Shown: positions 15,035-24,067, numbered from the stretch's first letter. The stretch: 64,000 bases of DNA from Oscillospiraceae bacterium (GCA_021202845.1 JAJQCF010000013.1:1-64000), one strand, 5' to 3'. Program-made: numbers and translations. Notes: a model not told the origin generated them from the letters alone.

Positions 15035-15856
15035 CTACAGGCTGTTAATGGCGGCGGAGAGAACGTATTCGTCCATTACGGCGGCGGAGCTGACGCCGGA
15101 GGTGAAGGAGTTCATGCAGGCGGCAACGTCGGAGCATTTCCACAAAAACTGCGCGTATTTGTTCAAATCCTCGCTGCCCTGTGCCAGCTGCACGGAGTAG
15201 ATGTCGGCGGAGCGGCAGGCAATGCGCGCGCCCTCCAGCGAGCGGTAGGAGCTGTATTCGCTGTCCGCCAGCGACACCAGCAGCACGCGGCTTTGCATAT
15301 AGCTGTCGCCCGCGGCCATGCCGGAGGCGGCGATTTCCGCGGGGAAGCCGACGGCGCAGTCGATGTTGCCGGAGGCTAACTGCGCGGAGAGGTCAAGGCA
15401 GGTCACGGGCTGTATGCGCACGTCCCAGCCCAGCACGCCGCCCAAGGCGTAGGCAATGTCCACGCTCATGCCGACCCACTCGCCGTTTTCGTCCTCGTCG
15501 GCAAAGGGCGCACTGTCCGCCTCGACGCCGACAACAAGCGTGCGCGGCGCGGCTTCTTCCTCCTCCGTATCGTCCTCGTCAGGCTCGCTCTCGGCGCCTT
15601 TGAGCGTTATAACGTCGCTGCCCAGCCACTTCTGCGCGGCCGTGGAGAGCGTGCCGTCGGCGGCAAGGGTGTTCATGGCGTCGTTCACCTTTTCCGCCAG
15701 CGTGTCCCCCTCGCGGCAGTAGACCGCAAGGTGCTTCACGCCCAGCTCGTCAATAACGCGCACCCCGCCCGCGCTCTCGCCGCAGCCGCTCAGCAGCGAC
15801 AGCATGACGGTCAGCGCCGCAAAGAGCGCAGTCAGCTTTTTCACCACGGCGTTCAC
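15035..15856 (-). CDS. Orphan binding lipoprotein, apparent circular permutant of PBP type II
   Basis: A 273-residue lipoprotein (lipobox LLSGC, Cys25). Residues 31-86 (with REGDTLAEKVNDAMNTLAAD and QKWLG) match the C-terminal end of polar amino-acid binding proteins. An acidic linker (about 88-104) leads into TLVVGVEADSAPF, the normal N-terminus, and the chain runs through SLEGARIAC to AVMDEYV, where it stops about 10 residues later. All parts of one binding domain are therefore present in permuted order. No permease or ATPase is adjacent, so it may be a sensor or use a distant transporter. The GTG start is uncertain; codons 4 or 5 are also GTG and better spaced from AAAGGA. Confidence 0.7.
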   Translation of the reverse strand: MNAVVKKLTALFAALTVMLSLLSGCGESAGGVRVIDELGVKHLAVYCREGDTLAEKVNDAMNTLAADGTLSTAAQKWLGSDVITLKGAESEPDEDDTEEEEAAPRTLVVGVEADSAPFADEDENGEWVGMSVDIAYALGGVLGWDVRIQPVTCLDLSAQLASGNIDCAVGFPAEIAASGMAAGDSYMQSRVLLVSLADSEYSSYRSLEGARIACRSADIYSVQLAQGSEDLNKYAQFLWKCSDVAACMNSFTSGVSSAAVMDEYVLSAAINSL

Positions 15857-15900
15857 CGTCCTTTCGTCGGTCAGGATTGCCCTGCAATGAGATAACCTAT

Positions 15901-15929
15901 ATCATATACGATATTTCGCCGAGGTTCAA
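15901..15929 (-). promoter_or_regulatory. Promoter of the permuted binding lipoprotein
   Basis: Minus strand TTGAAC (15929-15924), 17-bp spacer and TATGAT (15906-15901), diverging from the hemZ promoter. Confidence 0.65.
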
Positions 15930-15981
15930 GAACAATGTGTAAATTTTGCGCCTTGCGGTACAATCAGAGCCTTGTCTGAGC

Positions 15982-16009
15982 TTGACATACGGGGAAAAAG
16001 CAATATAAT
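15982..16009 (+). promoter_or_regulatory. hemZ promoter
   Basis: TTGACA (15982-15987), 16-bp spacer and TATAAT (16004-16009). Transcription from here leaves about 40 bases of leader before TTG 16056. Confidence 0.8.
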
Positions 16010-16055
16010 TGGATATATGCGGCGGCAGCTGCAACGCTGTTTCGGGAGGCGCGCT

Positions 16056-17522
16056 TTGGAGCTTTTTCTTATAGGACACGATTATAAATACGCCTCCGAG
16101 CAGATAATGCTGATGATGTTTCCGCAGGAGAGGCCGACCTACCCGACCGAGCCCTCGGGCGCGCTGCGGGCGGAAATTGCCATAACACACGGCGCACGCT
16201 ACGCCACCGCCGTTTGCCGTATCACAGACCCTGAGCGCGGCGCGTTTTCCGGCAGAGCCGCCGTCAGCGAGCAGAAGCTGAACGGCAAGGTTGAGCGTGA
16301 CCGCTGGCTGCAGCGGGCGGTAAAGCTCGCGTTCTACCGCGCCGCCGTGCGCCTGACGGGGCAGACACCGCCTTGGGGCGCGGTCACGGGAGTGCGCCCG
16401 GGCAAGCTGCTGCGGCAGATGCTGGAGCAGACGGGCAGCGAGAAAGCCGCCGTGCGGGAGATGATGCGCTCCTGCTCGGTTTCGCGTGAGCGCGCGGAGC
16501 TGTGCATGGACGCGGTGCGCGCGGCGCTGGACGCGGAAAAGCGGCTGAGCACGCGAGACGTGTGCCTTTATATCGGCATACCGTTTTGCCCCACGCGCTG
16601 CGCCTACTGCTCGTTCGTGAGCCAGACGGTTGAGCGCAGCTTTGCGCTGTTGGAGCCGTTTGTGGAGGCGCTGCTGCGCGACATCGAGGCCACAGCGGCC
16701 GCCGTGCGCGAGGCGCAGCTGCGTCCCGCGGCGCTCTACATGGGCGGCGGCACTCCGACAACGCTCTCGCCCGAGCAGCTTGACCGCGTGCTGGCGGCGC
16801 TCCGGGGCAGCTTTGACCTCTCCGCGTGCCGTGAGCTGACAGTAGAGGCGGGCCGACCCGACACCGTGACGGCGGAAAAGCTGACCGTGCTGAAAAAGTG
16901 GGGCGTCACTCGCGTGAGCGTCAACCCGCAGACCATGTCGGACACCGTGCTGGAGGCCATAGGCCGCCGACACACGGCGCAGGACGTGGTGCGCGCCGTG
17001 GAGCTGGTGCGCTCCGCGGGCGGGCTGGAGATAAATATGGACATGATAGCAGGTCTTCCGGCGGACAGCTTCGAGGGCTTTGCCGCCAGTCTGGACACTG
17101 TAATGGCGCTCGAGCCGGAAAACATAACCGTCCACACGCTGGCGCTGAAAAAGGGCTCGCGCATTATGTTGGAGGGTGAGAGCGTGCCATCGGCGGAGAC
17201 AGTGGGGCGTATGCTCGATTTTGCCTCGCTGCGGCTGCGCGGGAGCGGCTTTGCGCCGTATTATTTATATCGCCAAAAATATATGTCCGGCGGCTTTGAA
17301 AACGTCGGCTGGACATTGCCTGATAAAGAGAATTTATACAACATCTGCATCATGGAGGAGCTGCGTAGCATAGTATCAATGGGCGGCGGCGCTTCCACAA
17401 AGCTGATAGACGGCGACGGCCGCGTGGAGCGCTTTTTCGCCCCCAAGTACCCGCTGGAGTACATACAGCGAATCGACAAAATTTGCGCCGACAAATCGAA
17501 GATAAAGGAGTTCTATAAATAA
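16056..17522 (+). CDS. hemZ: Coproporphyrinogen dehydrogenase-like radical SAM protein HemZ
   Basis: A 488-residue HemN-family radical SAM enzyme. The cluster motif CPTRCAYC (about residues 178-185) and the GGGTPTTLS strand are intact, and the N-terminal 150 residues beginning ELFLIGHDYKYA are typical of HemZ. HemZ proteins are grouped with oxygen-independent coproporphyrinogen III oxidation, though their precise role in heme-poor Clostridia is not settled. TTG 16056 is chosen because GGGAGG lies 6 bases before it and the promoter at 15982-16009 excludes the longer frame from 15972. The stop overlaps the kinase start by one base. Confidence 0.88.
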   Translation: MELFLIGHDYKYASEQIMLMMFPQERPTYPTEPSGALRAEIAITHGARYATAVCRITDPERGAFSGRAAVSEQKLNGKVERDRWLQRAVKLAFYRAAVRLTGQTPPWGAVTGVRPGKLLRQMLEQTGSEKAAVREMMRSCSVSRERAELCMDAVRAALDAEKRLSTRDVCLYIGIPFCPTRCAYCSFVSQTVERSFALLEPFVEALLRDIEATAAAVREAQLRPAALYMGGGTPTTLSPEQLDRVLAALRGSFDLSACRELTVEAGRPDTVTAEKLTVLKKWGVTRVSVNPQTMSDTVLEAIGRRHTAQDVVRAVELVRSAGGLEINMDMIAGLPADSFEGFAASLDTVMALEPENITVHTLALKKGSRIMLEGESVPSAETVGRMLDFASLRLRGSGFAPYYLYRQKYMSGGFENVGWTLPDKENLYNICIMEELRSIVSMGGGASTKLIDGDGRVERFFAPKYPLEYIQRIDKICADKSKIKEFYK

Positions 17523-18460
17523 TGGAAGGATATTTTCAGCTAAAGGAGATAAACCGACTGGCGAGCACCGACCCCAAGGGCTTCGTTGAGGCAGAAAACG
17601 ACAATTTTCAAAAGAAGCTCGAAAACGCCGCGTCCATGATAATCGAAAATATGCGGCACAGCCCCATTGTGCTGCTCTCCGGCCCCAGCGGCAGCGGTAA
17701 GACGACGACATCTATGAAGCTGGCCGCGGAGCTGGAGCGCCGCGGCGTCGGCAGCCACTCCATAAGCCTTGACGACTACTTCAAGACCGTTGATCCCCTC
17801 ACCACGCCGCGCACGGCCAAGGGCGACTACGACTTGGAGTCGCCGAAGTGCCTTGACATGGACCTGCTCAACCACCACTTCACGGAGCTGAGCGCGGGCA
17901 GGAGCATTGTGGTGCCGAAGTATGAGTTCGCGCGGCAGATAAGCTACTCCGACCCCAGCCGCACGCTGCGGCTTGGCAGCGACGAAATCGCCATTTTCGA
18001 GGGCATACACGCGCTCAATGACGACATAACCTCCGTCCACCCCGAGGCGTTCAAGCTCTATGTCTCCGCGCGCTCCGGCGTGGCCGACGGCAGCGAGCTG
18101 GTGTTCAAGGCCACTTGGATGCGTCTGCTGCGCCGCACCGTGCGTGACAGCCTTTTCCGCGGCTCCAGCGCCGCAATGACGCTGAAAATGTGGGCCAATG
18201 TCCGCCGCGGGGAAAAGGCGAATATATCCCCGTTCAAAAACCGCGCCGACTATCAGTTCGACTCGGCGTTCCAATACGAGGTCTGTGTGCTGAAAAAGCA
18301 CGCGCTCAAGCTCTTTGAGCACCTTGACGCGGACACGGAGCGCTACGCGGAGCTGATGGGCTTCATTCCCGCAATGGCGCGGTTCGCGGATATTGACGAC
18401 GCGCTTCTGCCTCCGGATGCGCTGCTGCGCGAGTTTATCGGCGGCGGGATATACGGCTGA
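17522..18460 (+). CDS. Uridine kinase-like nucleoside kinase
   Basis: A 312-residue P-loop kinase with Walker A GPSGSGKTTTS (about residues 54-64), the SLDDYFK motif after it, EIAIFEGIHALN as the Walker B-like strand, and the MRLLRRTVRD helix of the uridine kinase/phosphoribulokinase family. It probably phosphorylates a nucleoside using ATP or GTP. It lacks the N-terminal TGS-like domain found in longer clostridial relatives. It is coupled to hemZ (overlap of one base) and to the PAP2 gene (overlap of one base), so the three form an operon. Confidence 0.85.
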   Translation: MEGYFQLKEINRLASTDPKGFVEAENDNFQKKLENAASMIIENMRHSPIVLLSGPSGSGKTTTSMKLAAELERRGVGSHSISLDDYFKTVDPLTTPRTAKGDYDLESPKCLDMDLLNHHFTELSAGRSIVVPKYEFARQISYSDPSRTLRLGSDEIAIFEGIHALNDDITSVHPEAFKLYVSARSGVADGSELVFKATWMRLLRRTVRDSLFRGSSAAMTLKMWANVRRGEKANISPFKNRADYQFDSAFQYEVCVLKKHALKLFEHLDADTERYAELMGFIPAMARFADIDDALLPPDALLREFIGGGIYG

Positions 18461-18981
18461 TGAATGTAATTGAGGCACAAATTCTGCTTTTCATTCAAGA
18501 GCATCTGCGCTGCGACGCCCTGACGCCGCTCATGCAGCTCATGTCACGGCTGGGCGACGCGGGCATGGGGTGGATAATTTTCGGGCTGGTGCTGCTGATT
18601 TTTGCCAAAACGCGGCGGGGCGGGCTGGATATGCTGCTCTGCCTCGCGGCGTGCTTCTGCGTCTGCAACCTGATTATTAAGCCGCTGGCGGCGCGGATAA
18701 GGCCATACGAGGTGGCGGAGGCGCTGGACATTTTGGTGTCCGTGCCGACGGACTATAGCTTTCCCTCCGGCCACACGGCCTCGTCCTTCGCCTGCGCCAC
18801 GGCGCTGACGCGCGCGTTCGGCAAAAAGGGCGCGTGGAGCTTCGTCTTTGCGGCGCTCATCGCCCTGAGCCGCCTCTATGTCGGCGTACACTACCCAACC
18901 GACGTGCTGTGCGGCGCGCTGCTCGGCGCGGGCATATCGTGGATAACCTACTCCCTCCTCCACCGCCGCAAATCTTCTTAA
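18460..18981 (+). CDS. PAP2-family phosphatase (undecaprenyl-diphosphatase-like)
   Basis: A 173-residue membrane protein with the three phosphatase motifs: KPLAARIRP, PSGHTAS (catalytic His) and SRLYVGVHYPTDV (second His and Asp). About five membrane segments. Small PAP2 proteins of this form (BcrC type) recycle undecaprenyl diphosphate for wall synthesis or dephosphorylate other lipid phosphates. It is the last gene of the hemZ operon, with ATG overlapping the kinase stop. Confidence 0.87.
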   Translation: MNVIEAQILLFIQEHLRCDALTPLMQLMSRLGDAGMGWIIFGLVLLIFAKTRRGGLDMLLCLAACFCVCNLIIKPLAARIRPYEVAEALDILVSVPTDYSFPSGHTASSFACATALTRAFGKKGAWSFVFAALIALSRLYVGVHYPTDVLCGALLGAGISWITYSLLHRRKSS

Positions 18982-18997
18982 ATCTTAATATAATCGG

Positions 18998-19026
18998 TTG
19001 ACGAAAGCGTGTTTTGGTGCTATACT
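18998..19026 (+). promoter_or_regulatory. Promoter of the CNNM pair
   Basis: TTGACG (18998-19003), 17-bp spacer and TATACT (19021-19026), 65 bases upstream of the first gene. Confidence 0.75.
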
Positions 19027-19090
19027 CTTATCTTGTTTATACCCGCGGGGAGGCTGCGGGAATCAGAACACCGGAGAGTGATTATCCATT

Positions 19091-20359
19091 ATGGATGGAG
19101 ACAGTTTATTTTCCTGCCTCATCATTATTTGTTTGCTTTTCATGTCGGGCTACCTTTCCATGAGTGAAACAGCCTTTGCCTCGGTGAGCCGCGTACGTCT
19201 CAAGTCGCTTTGCGAGCACGGCGACAGCAGAGCGAAAAAAGCGCGCTACGTCACCGAAAACTTCAACAAAGCCATTACAACGCTGCTCATTGCCAACAAC
19301 ATTGTCAACCTGACCCTCGCCGCGTACATCACGGTTCTTGTAACACGCCGCTGGGGCGTCAGCTTTGTTACGGTCAGCACCATCGTCACCACTCTTGTGG
19401 TTTTCCTCATCGGAGAAATGCTCCCCAAGAGCATGGGAAAAAGGTACAGCGAGCGGGTCGCGCTTAGCTCCGCGGGGACGCTGTGCTTTTTTATGCGCGT
19501 TTTTGCGCCCGTATCCGCCGTTTTGACCGCCATAGGCAACGCCGCGGCCAAGCTCACCAAGGGCGACCCCGAGGTTTCCGTCACTGAGGACGAGCTGTAC
19601 GACCTCATAGAGACTATGACCGACGACGGCGAGCTGAGCGAGGAGCGCGGCGAGCTGGTGCAGTCGGCGATGAGCTTCGGCGAGGTCTGCGCGGAGAACA
19701 TTGTCACCGCCCGCGTGGACATTGCCGCCATCGACATAGACTGGCCGCCGGAGCGCACGCTGGAGTTTATAAAGCAGGTGCGCCACTCCCGTCTGCCGGT
19801 TTATCAGGGCAGCGTGGACAACATAATCGGCATACTGCAAATTAAAAAGTATATAAAGGCCTATCTCGACGGCGAGGCCGCGGAGCTGAAAAAGCTGCTG
19901 GACGAGCCGTTTTATGTCCACGCCAGCACGATGATTGACGAGCTGCTGCGCGAGATGAGCGAGCGCAAATGCAATATTGCCGTTGTGACGGACAACTTCG
20001 GCGGCACGCTCGGCATTGTCACGGTCGAGGATATTTTAGAGGAGCTTGTCGGCGAAATCTGGGACGAGGACGACGTTGTGGTCGAGCCCTGCGTAAAGCT
20101 CGCCGACGGCAGCTACAGCTTTCAGGCCGACGTCGAGGTTGAGGACGCCTTTGACTTCATGGACTACGAGAGCCCCGACGCCTACGACTTTGAGCACATC
20201 TCCCTCGGTCAGTGGGCATACGAGCAGCTGGACGGCATACCCGTCGGCGGCGAGAGCTTTGCCTATAATGACCTCAGGGTTTTCGTTCAGGACGTGGAAA
20301 ACCGCCGCATACGCACGCTCAGAATCGAGCGCAGTAAGGAAGCGGGTGAAGCGCAATGA
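19091..20359 (+). CDS. CNNM/CorC (hemolysin C-like) membrane protein, copy 1
   Basis: A 422-residue protein with an N-terminal DUF21 membrane domain (about 1-170; SMSETAFASVSRVRL is the conserved motif), a CBS-domain pair (about 200-330, ending IVTVEDILEELVGEIWDE) and a C-terminal CorC_HlyC domain. Relatives are Mg2+/Co2+ efflux or homeostasis proteins, and the CBS pair binds adenine nucleotides. The stop overlaps the start of a second family member, so the two may form a heteromer. The metal specificity is not readable. Confidence 0.9.
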   Translation: MDGDSLFSCLIIICLLFMSGYLSMSETAFASVSRVRLKSLCEHGDSRAKKARYVTENFNKAITTLLIANNIVNLTLAAYITVLVTRRWGVSFVTVSTIVTTLVVFLIGEMLPKSMGKRYSERVALSSAGTLCFFMRVFAPVSAVLTAIGNAAAKLTKGDPEVSVTEDELYDLIETMTDDGELSEERGELVQSAMSFGEVCAENIVTARVDIAAIDIDWPPERTLEFIKQVRHSRLPVYQGSVDNIIGILQIKKYIKAYLDGEAAELKKLLDEPFYVHASTMIDELLREMSERKCNIAVVTDNFGGTLGIVTVEDILEELVGEIWDEDDVVVEPCVKLADGSYSFQADVEVEDAFDFMDYESPDAYDFEHISLGQWAYEQLDGIPVGGESFAYNDLRVFVQDVENRRIRTLRIERSKEAGEAQ

Positions 20360-21615
20360 CGGCATTTTATATAACCGCCGCGGTGGTCTGCCTGCTGCTC
20401 TCGGCGCTGTTCTCGCTCTCGGAAATGGCGCTGTCCTCTGCCAACCTCCTGCGGCTGGAGAACATGGCGGAAAACGGCTCCAAGCCGGCCGCCGCCGCTG
20501 TCAAGGTTCTGAACAAGTTCGACGACGCGCTCTCCGCGCTGCTCATAGGCAACAACTTTGTCAACGTGGCACTCTCGTCCGTCTCCTCGCTCATAGCCAT
20601 ACTCTACTTCGGTGAGGATTACACATGGCTGGCAACTGTCATTGTGACTGTGGCCGTCATAATAATAGGCGAGACAATACCGAAAATAGTCGCCAAGAAA
20701 AACGCCAACCGTCTTTCCCTGACGCTCGCGCCGTTTGTCAGGTGCCTTTCGCTGCTGTTCTGGCCGCTCACAAGGGCAGTCGTCGCGCTGGTTGACCTCA
20801 TCGTGCGCCCCGCGCCGCAGGAGGAAACTGACGAGACGCGTTCCGAGGCCGTGGAGGAATTGCAGACAATCATCGACATTGCCGAGGACGAGGAGGTCTT
20901 GGACGAGGACGTGAGCGAGCTGCTCCGCTCCGCGCTGGACTTCGACGAAACCGCGGCTTACGAGGTGATGACCGCGCGCGTGGATATGCTGGCGCTGGAC
21001 ATTGAGGACGACTGGGAGGAGCAGCTAAAGACGATAAACGCCGCGCCCTACTCCCGCCTGCCGGTTTACGAGGGCAGCGTGGACAACATAATCGGCGTGC
21101 TCTACCTCAACCGCTTTTACAAGGCGCTGCTGGAGCACACGCGCTTTGACATTCGCCCGCTGCTCATGCCGCCGTGCTTTGTCTACAAGACCGTGAAGCT
21201 GCCGGAGGTATTCGCCCAGCTCAAGCGCTGCCGCCAGCACCTTGCAATAGTCACGGACGAATACGGCGGCTGCCTCGGCGTTATCACTATGGAGGACGTG
21301 CTCGAGCAGATAGTGGGCGACATTTGGGACGAGAGCGACACGGTGGAGGACGAAATTTTGGAGCGCCGCGACGGCGTTTTTGAGCTGGACGGCGACTTGC
21401 CTATAAGCGATTTGCAGGAGCTGCTGGACATAGGCGACGACGAGCTGGAAACCGTCAGCGCCACTGTCGGCGGCTGGACAATAGAGCTATTCGGCGGCTT
21501 CCCGCGCAAGGGCGACAGCATCGACTACGGCGGACTGCGGATAACCGTGCTGGAGGCCGACGGCCTGCGCGTGGAGCGTGTGCTTATCCAGCCCCTGCCG
21601 CAGAATGAAAATTGA
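20356..21615 (+). CDS. CNNM/CorC (hemolysin C-like) membrane protein, copy 2
   Basis: A 419-residue paralogue of the preceding gene with the same order of domains: DUF21 with SLSEMALSSANLLRL, CBS pair ending VITMEDVLEQIVGDIWDE, and CorC_HlyC. The start ATG overlaps the previous stop (ATGA), indicating translational coupling. Divergence is well beyond a recent duplication. Probably a divalent-cation transporter subunit or a Mg-homeostasis protein. Confidence 0.9.
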   Translation: MTAFYITAAVVCLLLSALFSLSEMALSSANLLRLENMAENGSKPAAAAVKVLNKFDDALSALLIGNNFVNVALSSVSSLIAILYFGEDYTWLATVIVTVAVIIIGETIPKIVAKKNANRLSLTLAPFVRCLSLLFWPLTRAVVALVDLIVRPAPQEETDETRSEAVEELQTIIDIAEDEEVLDEDVSELLRSALDFDETAAYEVMTARVDMLALDIEDDWEEQLKTINAAPYSRLPVYEGSVDNIIGVLYLNRFYKALLEHTRFDIRPLLMPPCFVYKTVKLPEVFAQLKRCRQHLAIVTDEYGGCLGVITMEDVLEQIVGDIWDESDTVEDEILERRDGVFELDGDLPISDLQELLDIGDDELETVSATVGGWTIELFGGFPRKGDSIDYGGLRITVLEADGLRVERVLIQPLPQNEN

Positions 21616-21644
21616 GCGCCCAACTGACGTAATAAAAAAATTGT

Positions 21645-21674
21645 TTGACAAATCCCACAGTTTCATGCTATAAT
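21645..21674 (+). promoter_or_regulatory. Promoter of the DUF2798 gene
   Basis: TTGACA (21645-21650), 18-bp spacer and TATAAT (21669-21674). The leader to the start codon is about 145 bases, unusually long, and I see no known riboswitch in it. Confidence 0.75.
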
Positions 21675-21823
21675 TTTTATGTAAAATCAATAACGCATAA
21701 ACGACACAAGTTGTGCTTTGCACGTAAATCTGATAACGGCAGCGTATTTTTATCCACTGAACTCTTATTCAGATTTTGCAGAGCGCGGCTTGTTTTGTTA
21801 TGCGCAGGAAAAGGAGACTGATT

Positions 21824-22420
21824 ATGCCACAGAACAAATTTGAAAGAATGATGTTTGCATTCATGACCGTTTTAATCACCGTTCACGCCTACGTCTTTTA
21901 CAGTCTGTACGTCGTCAACGGCAGCACGCTTATGAGCGTCACCGGCGCTGCCAGCGTTATCAAGGCCATAAACGCGCAGGGCGGCGTCTATATGCTCGGG
22001 ACGATGCTGCCTATATGGGCGGTCATAATTGTCGAATTTTGCTTGGCCTACTGCCTTGAAGTCCTCATGGGAAGCCCCTGCTCGTTCAAGCTCGCCTGCC
22101 GCTGCTTTGACCCGCAGAAAACGCACCCTGTGCTGTTTGAAACGGCTATTATTTGCTCCACCGTCGCCATTATGTGCCCCGCAATGAGCCTCATAGCCTC
22201 TTTCCTCTACTACCCGTACTACAACGGCTTCAACTTCTTCACGCTGCTGGCGAACTGGATTCAGCTTGTTTGCTACAACTTCCCGTTTGCCTTCTTCAGC
22301 CAGCTGTTCTTCATTCAGCCGCTTATCCGCACCGCGTTCAAGCTGCTGTTCCGCCGCAATGAGATGACCGTTCACGCGGGACTTCGCGCAAAAAAGCTGC
22401 GCCGCATAGGCAGAAGCTGA
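21824..22420 (+). CDS. DUF2798 membrane protein
   Basis: A 198-residue integral membrane protein with four to five hydrophobic segments. The start NKFERMMFAFMTVLITVHAY and the segment CSTVAIMCPAMSLIASF fit the DUF2798 family, whose function is unknown. ATG 21824 follows AAAGGAG. It is a single-gene unit between the CNNM pair and a flavodoxin-fold reductase, each with its own promoter, so context adds little. Confidence 0.8.
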   Translation: MPQNKFERMMFAFMTVLITVHAYVFYSLYVVNGSTLMSVTGAASVIKAINAQGGVYMLGTMLPIWAVIIVEFCLAYCLEVLMGSPCSFKLACRCFDPQKTHPVLFETAIICSTVAIMCPAMSLIASFLYYPYYNGFNFFTLLANWIQLVCYNFPFAFFSQLFFIQPLIRTAFKLLFRRNEMTVHAGLRAKKLRRIGRS

Positions 22421-22434
22421 GAAAAATCCTCATA

Positions 22435-22464
22435 TTGACAGGTTTATGCTTGCCGTGCTATAAT
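22435..22464 (+). promoter_or_regulatory. Promoter of the flavodoxin-fold reductase
   Basis: TTGACA (22435-22440), 18-bp spacer and TATAAT (22459-22464), followed immediately by a small perfect hairpin, AGCCGC/GCGGCT. Confidence 0.75.
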
Positions 22465-22538
22465 AGCCGCAATAGGCGGCTGTTATATGCCGTGCAGGTA
22501 TTTTTTATGCCGAAAATTCTCCGCGGGAGATGTGAAAA

Positions 22539-23108
22539 ATGGACAAAATTCTTCTTATCAACGCCTGCGTGCGCGGCGACCGCTCGCGCACGCTGCGCCT
22601 TGCGCGTGAGCTGACCGCCCGCCTGCGGGGCGAGGTCACGGAGCTTGACCTTGCCGCCGAGGGCGTGACGTACCTCACGGACGAAACGCTCAGGCAGCGT
22701 GACGAGCTCATCGCCCGCGGCGACTACTCCGCGCCCATGTTCCGCTTTGCCCGCGCGCTGAAAGAGTGCGGCCAGCTCGTCGTCGCCGCGCCGTACTGGG
22801 ACATGGGCTGCCCCGCCGTACTCAAGTGCTGGATTGAGCAAATCTGCGTCAACGGGCTGACGTTCCGCTACGGGGAAAACGGCGCGCCAATCGGCCTGTG
22901 CGGGGCAGCAAAGATGTGGTACGTAATGACCTCCGGCGGCTATGTAGCCGAGGCGGCGAACATGGGCTACGCCAACCTTGCCGCGCTCTGCACGGGAATG
23001 TTCGGCATAAGGGAGACCCAGTGCGTCAGCGCCGAAGGGCTGGACATTGTCGGCAGTGACCCCGAGGCCATTCTCCGCCGCGCCATAGACGCGCTGCCAA
23101 ACGGCTGA
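22539..23108 (+). CDS. Flavodoxin-fold NAD(P)H oxidoreductase (azoreductase-like)
   Basis: A 189-residue flavodoxin-fold protein. The first strand and loop (ILLINACVRGDRSRT) is a phosphate-binding FMN loop, and VVAAPYWDMGCPAVLKCWIEQI with MTSGGY are family motifs of FMN-dependent NADH azoreductase/quinone reductases. It should reduce quinones or azo compounds at the expense of NADH. It stands alone between its own promoter and a terminator. Confidence 0.85.
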   Translation: MDKILLINACVRGDRSRTLRLARELTARLRGEVTELDLAAEGVTYLTDETLRQRDELIARGDYSAPMFRFARALKECGQLVVAAPYWDMGCPAVLKCWIEQICVNGLTFRYGENGAPIGLCGAAKMWYVMTSGGYVAEAANMGYANLAALCTGMFGIRETQCVSAEGLDIVGSDPEAILRRAIDALPNG

Positions 23109-23130
23109 CGGCATAAGCGAATAAAGCAAA

Positions 23131-23170
23131 TCGGACGCGCCTAAAAGTCGGTGCGTCCGATAATTTTTTT
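23131..23170 (+). terminator. Terminator of the reductase gene
   Basis: An 8-bp stem (TCGGACGC with GCGTCCGA) is followed by TAATTTTTTT. It lies between convergent genes and probably also limits read-through from the right. Confidence 0.85.
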
Positions 23171-23185
23171 CATATGATAAATTTT

Positions 23186-23998
23186 TCAGCTCTCCGCGCT
23201 CTCCGTCGGCGACTCCGGCGTCGGTGTCGGCACATACCGCTCGGCAGCGGAGGAGAGCAGATAGACCATCAACAGGCAAAAAAGAGCGCACATCGCCGTT
23301 TGCAGCGTCGCCGCGCCGCCCGCGCCGTCAGCAAGGGAGACAATGCAGAAAAACGTCCCCAGCAGGCACCAAATCAGCGTCTGGCGCGCCTTGCCCCGGC
23401 CGAAGAACCACCCGCTGACGCCGGACGCCGCCAGCGTGAACGCGGAGACCGACAGCATGGAGAAGGCATATTCCCAGACAACGGGGTTGCCGGAGTTGAG
23501 CCTATAGATATACACGAGCCACACGAGCCCTGTGAGCATGATGACTATTCCGCCCGCCTGCGCCGCGCCGCCGCGAAGCGAGGGGGTGAAGAGCACGGGT
23601 ATGCATATGCCGCCCGCCAGCCCGACCGCGCCGAAAGCGCGCTGCACCGCCGGCGAAGCTCCGCTGTTGGAGGTCATGAGCACAACAAGCGAGGCCAGAG
23701 CGAACAGTACGCCGCAGAGCACGGAGGCGGCGCGGACAAGCGCGCTGCGCCCGGGCATAAGCGTCTCAATGCCGCTTGCCTCTTGCTTCCCTCGGCACAA
23801 GCGCGACGCGGCGACAACGGCTCCCACGCAGACCAGCACGCAGTAGACCACAAGCACTGCCGTGACCGGCGTGACGCCGCGAGCCATGAAGCCCGTTTCC
23901 TCGTCGTAGTCCACCATGAGCTGGAGCCAGCGCAGGAACGCGCCGAAAACGCTCGCCACCAGCGTGGCGACGACCATTACAACAGAAGTTTTTTGCAT
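23186..23998 (-). CDS. Integral membrane protein of unknown function
   Basis: A 270-residue protein with about seven to eight hydrophobic segments and a short Pro/Thr/Ser-rich tail (PTPTPESPTE). I do not recognise a family. ATG 23998 follows AAGGAAATT. A longer in-frame extension to 24424 runs across its own promoter and antisense to the SpoIID gene and is rejected. It is divergent from the SpoIID-like gene. Confidence 0.75.
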   Translation of the reverse strand: MQKTSVVMVVATLVASVFGAFLRWLQLMVDYDEETGFMARGVTPVTAVLVVYCVLVCVGAVVAASRLCRGKQEASGIETLMPGRSALVRAASVLCGVLFALASLVVLMTSNSGASPAVQRAFGAVGLAGGICIPVLFTPSLRGGAAQAGGIVIMLTGLVWLVYIYRLNSGNPVVWEYAFSMLSVSAFTLAASGVSGWFFGRGKARQTLIWCLLGTFFCIVSLADGAGGAATLQTAMCALFCLLMVYLLSSAAERYVPTPTPESPTESAES

Positions 23999-24038
23999 AA
24001 TTTCCTTACCGCCCAAATAAGCTATACTGTATGTTGTT

Positions 24039-24067
24039 ATTTTATACCCCTTTGTGCCGTTAGTCAA
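24039..24067 (-). promoter_or_regulatory. Promoter of the unknown membrane protein
   Basis: Minus strand TTGACT (24067-24062), 17-bp spacer and TAAAAT (24044-24039). Confidence 0.65.

Noticed and set aside
15972-16055. Longer N-terminus for HemZ
   Set aside because: It would begin upstream of the promoter -10 box and lacks a ribosome site; TTG 16056 fits the family start.
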